This document shows positions 61,201-64,000 of a stretch of DNA of 64,000 nt, one piece after another. The notes beneath the pieces were generated by a model. The model was not told the origin of the DNA. It made no database searches and saw only the letters and a program-made list of their open reading frames with translations. This DNA is from C-114 sp963745405 (GTDB taxonomy: Bacteria; Chloroflexota; Limnocylindria; Limnocylindrales; CSP1-4), in NCBI GenBank assembly GCA_963745405.1, contig CAVUWY010000002.1, positions 62,001 to 126,000 on the forward strand, written 5' to 3'. Numbering within the stretch: position 1 is the stretch's first letter; the number at the start of each line of letters is the position of its first letter. A program made the translations under genes and the position numbers.

Positions 61201-61713
61201 TCAGCACGAGGTCGGACCGCCGGCCGCTCGAGCGGTCGACAACGCTCGACGGATCTGGTCGGCGTGCTCGTGGGCGTGGGCCGAGTAGATCCGCAGCCAG
61301 TCCTCGACGTCGTAGCGCCCCGATTCGGTGTGGACGCCCGACCGCTCCCACTGAGCGTCGGTCAGCCGGTCGAGGATCTGGGCGGTCGTCGCCCGGGCGG
61401 CACCGAGAGCGGCCAGCGACGGCTCGATCTCGCGGTCGTCGTAGAAGAGGCGGCGGGCGTAGCGCGGCTCGTCGTAGCCCTCGATGACCGGCGAGTCCTC
61501 GGCGATCAGCTTGCGCAACCGGAAGGCCGAGATCATCTCGCTGTCGGCGAGGTGGTGGACGACCTGCCGGGCGGTCCATTCGTCGGGAGCTGCCGGTCGG
61601 GCGTCGAGGTCGTCGGGCGAGGCCCCGGCGACCGCCTCGCGGACCGTCCGTTCGCCGTCCCGGTAGCGCTCGATCATGGCCGTTCGCTCGGCCGCCGTGT
61701 AGCGACCGCTCAT
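61201..61713 (-). CDS. DinB family protein
   Basis: The 170-residue protein is a four-helix DinB bundle: AAPDEWTARQVVHHLADSEM with the first His ligand, SPVIEGYDEPRYARRLFYDD in the middle, and DWLRIYSAHAHEHADQIRRA with the other His ligands (H-x-H-x-x-H). Family members bind a divalent metal and are often thiol-dependent transferases. The exact reaction is unknown. It overlaps ridA by 4 bp and ends the rsmA-ispE-ridA operon. Confidence 0.88.
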   Translation of the reverse strand: MSGRYTAAERTAMIERYRDGERTVREAVAGASPDDLDARPAAPDEWTARQVVHHLADSEMISAFRLRKLIAEDSPVIEGYDEPRYARRLFYDDREIEPSLAALGAARATTAQILDRLTDAQWERSGVHTESGRYDVEDWLRIYSAHAHEHADQIRRALSTARAAGGPTSC

Positions 61714-62096
61714 CGAGCCGGCCGGACGGCGATGGCCTCGATCTCGACGAGGCCGCCCTTGGGCAGCGAGCCGACCGCGAACGTGGATCGGGCCGGGGCC
61801 GGGTCGACGACGAAGCGGCCATAGACCGCGTTGACCGCGGCGAAATCGTCGATGTCGGCGAGGAAGATCGTCGTCTTCACGACGTCGCCCCACGAGCACC
61901 CCGCGGCGTCGAGGACCGCGGTCAGGTTCTCGAGGGCCCGGGCAGCCTGGGCCTCCACGCCGACCGGGAGCTCGCCGCTGGTCGGGTCGAGGCCGAGCTG
62001 GCCGGCGCAGAAGACGAGGCCGCCGGCCGAGATCGCCTGGCTGTATGGCCCGACCGGCGCCGGCGCACCGTTCGTCTCGATCCGTTCACGCGTCAT
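61710..62096 (-). CDS. RidA family enamine/imine deaminase
   Basis: The 128-residue protein has IETNGAPAPVGPYSQAISAG, FCAGQLGLDPTSGELPVGVE, VVKTTIFLADIDDFAAVNAV and PARSTFAVGSLPKGGLVEIE, where the R-S-T-F Arg is the catalytic carboxylate-binding residue. It probably removes reactive 2-aminoacrylate-type intermediates. It overlaps ispE and the DinB gene by 4 bp each. Confidence 0.94.
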   Translation of the reverse strand: MTRERIETNGAPAPVGPYSQAISAGGLVFCAGQLGLDPTSGELPVGVEAQAARALENLTAVLDAAGCSWGDVVKTTIFLADIDDFAAVNAVYGRFVVDPAPARSTFAVGSLPKGGLVEIEAIAVRPAR

Positions 62097-63169
62097 GCTG
62101 GTCCCTCTCGTTCCGGTCCTCGATCAGATCCCGTGTCCGTGTCGTGTCCCTCGTGGTCGCGGACGGCGATCGTCGTGGCGATGACCGTCGGCCGAGTCGT
62201 CCCGACGAGCGGCAGCGACCCGGCCGCCAGCGCGCCCTCCACGAGGGTGGCGCCGGCCGTCGCGTCCTCGACCGAAGGATAGAGCGCCCACAGTGTCGGC
62301 CCCGAGCCGGACTGGCCGATCGGACGGCCGAGGAGCCGGACGAGCGCCCGGCGGAGCCCGACGATGGCCGGTTCGACGACGGCGGTGGCGGCGGCGAGGT
62401 CGTTGGCCGATGCGAGCACCGCCGCCCGGTCGAGCAGCCGCTCTGTCGAGAGGCCGCGCTGGACCTCGCCGGCGAGGTGGGTCGAGCTCGCGGCGGTCGC
62501 CCCGCGATCGGCCGGCTGCGCCCCGCCGTCGAAGGCGGCGAAGACGGCGGCGGTCGAGATGGCGACCGAAGGCGTCACGAGGAGGACGCCGGGCGGCCGC
62601 CCGACGATCCCGCGAACGGGGCTGACCCGCTCGCCGCGGCCCTCGACGATGGCAGCTCCGGCGGCGAGGAAGAACGGCACGTCGGAGCCAAGGCGTGCGG
62701 CGACCTCGGTCCGGAGAGGGTCGACGAGCTCGGCTCCCCACGCCACGGCCGCTCCCACGATCGCCGCGGCCGCATCGCTGCTGCCGCCGCCGAGGCCGGC
62801 CGCGACGGGGATCCGCTTGTCGAGCCGGACGGCGAGTGGCGGCGCGGCGGCGCCGGCCGATCCACTCGGGCTGCCGCTGCCGCCGCCTCCTCCCCAGCCG
62901 GCTCCGACCGTCCGCCGCGTCTCGGCGAGCGCGCGGAGGATGAGGTTGTCGTCGCTCGGCCCGGGGTCGAGGCCCACGACATGGAGCGAGTCCGCGCCAC
63001 TCGACGCCACGGCGAGGGTGAGGACATCGCCGAAGCCGAGGGTGACCATGATCGAGTGGAGCTCGTGGTGGCCGTCGGACCGCCGGCCGAGCACGGCCAG
63101 GGTCAGGTTGAGCTTGGCCGGAGCGAAGCGGACGACCGGACCGAGTCCGCGCAGGGCGTCGCCGCTCAA
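62093..63169 (-). CDS. ispE: 4-diphosphocytidyl-2-C-methyl-D-erythritol kinase
   Basis: IspE phosphorylates CDP-methylerythritol in the MEP isoprenoid pathway. The protein of 358 residues has RFAPAKLNLTLAVLGRRSDG and HHELHSIMVTLG at its start, and the GHMP ATP-binding loop PVAAGLGGGSSDAAAA. It is longer than usual (about 290-300) because of a Gly/Ser-rich insert (near residues 75-95) and a C-terminal extension. I choose the TTG at 63169, which overlaps the rsmA stop (TTGA). It pairs functionally with the prenyl synthase at 57214. Confidence 0.9.
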   Translation of the reverse strand: MSGDALRGLGPVVRFAPAKLNLTLAVLGRRSDGHHELHSIMVTLGFGDVLTLAVASSGADSLHVVGLDPGPSDDNLILRALAETRRTVGAGWGGGGGSGSPSGSAGAAAPPLAVRLDKRIPVAAGLGGGSSDAAAAIVGAAVAWGAELVDPLRTEVAARLGSDVPFFLAAGAAIVEGRGERVSPVRGIVGRPPGVLLVTPSVAISTAAVFAAFDGGAQPADRGATAASSTHLAGEVQRGLSTERLLDRAAVLASANDLAAATAVVEPAIVGLRRALVRLLGRPIGQSGSGPTLWALYPSVEDATAGATLVEGALAAGSLPLVGTTRPTVIATTIAVRDHEGHDTDTGSDRGPEREGPA

Positions 63170-64000
63170 CCTTCGTCCGCCCCTTGCTCGCCGCCCAACG
63201 ATCGCTCGGCGGCCGATGACCGTCCGGCGGCCGAGGCGCGACGGCCGCGGGTGTCCTGCCCGATCGGTCCGAGGGCCTCCCGGAGGGCGAGCCACTCACC
63301 CACGGCGAGGGTCTGCGGCCGCCGGTCGGGGGCGATCCCGACGGCGGCGAGCGCGGCGGCGGCCCGTGCCGGCTCGATCGGGAGCTGCCGCGGCAGCACG
63401 TTGTGGATCATCTTGCGGCGCTCCCGGAAGGCCGCCTGGACGAGCCGCCACAGCTCGTCCTCCTCCCCGGGCGGCAGCAGGTCGGCATCGTCGTCGCGGT
63501 AGGGCTCGATGACGATCACCGACGACTGGACGGCCGGCTCGGGCTCGAACGCCGCCGGCGGTACGTGGAAGGCGATCGACGCCCGGGCGTGGTACTGGAC
63601 GAAGACCGAGAGGTAGCTCATCGAGCCCGGCGGCGCGGCGATCCGCTCGGCGACCTCACGCTGGACCATGAGGACGGCCCGCTCCGGGCGCGGCGGCCCG
63701 CCGAGGAGGAGGTGGAGGATCGGGCTCGTCACGTGGTACGGGAGGTTGGCCACGACGTCGAACGGCGGACGGGCCAGGGCCGCGACCTCCTGGTCGAGGA
63801 CGTCGCCCTCGACGAGCCGGAGCCCACCCGGGGCATCGGGATCTGCCTCCGAGCGAGCCATCTCGGCGGCGAAGACGTCCCGCAGCCGCTCCGCCAGCCC
63901 ATGATCGAGCTCGACCGCGGTGACCGCCGCCCCGGCCGCGAGAAGCCCGCCGGTGAGGATGCCGAGCCCCGGCCCGATCTCGAGGATCCGCCGGCCCGGG
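63166..64000 (-). CDS. rsmA: 16S rRNA dimethyladenosine transferase RsmA/KsgA, 5' end beyond the window
   Basis: The enzyme dimethylates two adjacent adenosines near the 3' end of 16S rRNA, using S-adenosylmethionine. The visible part reads RILEIGPGLGILTGGLLAAG (SAM-binding motif I), VTAVELDHGLAERLRDVF (motif II), FDVVANLPYHVTSPILHLLL (catalytic NLPY motif IV) and FRERRKMIHNVLP. A Ser/Ala/Arg-rich tail of about 30 residues ends at 63166. The N-terminus lies past base 64000. First visible gene of the rsmA-ispE-ridA-DinB operon. Confidence 0.93.
   Translation of the reverse strand, partial: PGRRILEIGPGLGILTGGLLAAGAAVTAVELDHGLAERLRDVFAAEMARSEADPDAPGGLRLVEGDVLDQEVAALARPPFDVVANLPYHVTSPILHLLLGGPPRPERAVLMVQREVAERIAAPPGSMSYLSVFVQYHARASIAFHVPPAAFEPEPAVQSSVIVIEPYRDDDADLLPPGEEDELWRLVQAAFRERRKMIHNVLPRQLPIEPARAAAALAAVGIAPDRRPQTLAVGEWLALREALGPIGQDTRGRRASAAGRSSAAERSLGGEQGADEG

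Overview
The window is about 64 kb of very GC-rich bacterial DNA with short intergenic gaps, many ATGA/TTGA gene overlaps and frequent GTG/TTG starts. The gene content (a NarL two-component pair, a DUF2630 protein, glycyl-tRNA synthetase of the single-chain type, GlmU, RsmA-IspE-RidA-DinB) fits a free-living bacterium. I infer Chloroflexota, perhaps Limnocylindria-like, from overall gene flavour only; no 16S or ribosomal protein is present to confirm it. At least six monocistronic or first-in-operon genes carry a TAnnnT-like -10 hexamer exactly 6 nt before the start codon, which suggests that leaderless transcription is common here.

Layout. (1) 1-880: a partial small acidic peptide gene and a GNAT acetyltransferase. 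(2) 880-11004: a roughly 10 kb island inserted at the 3' end of tRNA-Asn(GTT). It is flanked by a 50-bp direct repeat that carries the tRNA 3' end. It holds mostly small lipoproteins and membrane proteins of unknown function plus a truncated, frameshifted tyrosine integrase next to the intact tRNA. (3) 11.1-18.2 kb: a two-domain rhodanese, a NarL response regulator/histidine kinase pair, and a divergent ABC ATPase plus FtsX-type permease. (4) 18.2-26 kb: an XRE-type regulator, rpoD, dnaG, a serine beta-lactamase-like hydrolase and a nitroreductase, all broken by many small frameshifts. As rpoD and dnaG are essential, this stretch probably contains sequencing or assembly indels. (5) 26-29.3 kb: DUF2630, SRPBCC, 6-phosphogluconate dehydrogenase and a GIY-YIG-like protein.

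(6) 29.4-43.5 kb, minus strand: the most interesting part, a 15-gene operon for an extracellular contractile injection system (eCIS, phage-tail-like particle). In transcription order it encodes a pseudo-receiver protein, a Pvc16/DUF4255 cap protein, one sheath, two gp19-like tube proteins, a tail-assembly-like protein, a DUF6760-like protein, a third gp19-like tube protein, a 756-residue Ala-rich protein, a LysM baseplate protein, a VgrG-like spike, a gp25 wedge, a gpJ-like baseplate protein, a gpI-like tail protein, and a zinc-ribbon/transmembrane/discoidin-like protein. No AAA+ ATPase, PAAR tip, recognisable fibre or DUF4157 toxin lies in the window. (7) 44-47.3 kb: a DUF4236-TPR protein, then a NarL response regulator in one operon with three low-complexity proteins, one made of eight 15-residue Pro/Asn/Asp repeats.

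(8) 47.4-64 kb: housekeeping and metabolism: Zn alcohol dehydrogenase, pyruvate phosphate dikinase, a flavin reductase, a DUF3500 protein, GlyS, membrane dipeptidase, RecO, polyprenyl diphosphate synthase, GlmU with a CNNM/CorC protein, DinB, RidA, IspE and, cut by the right edge, RsmA.
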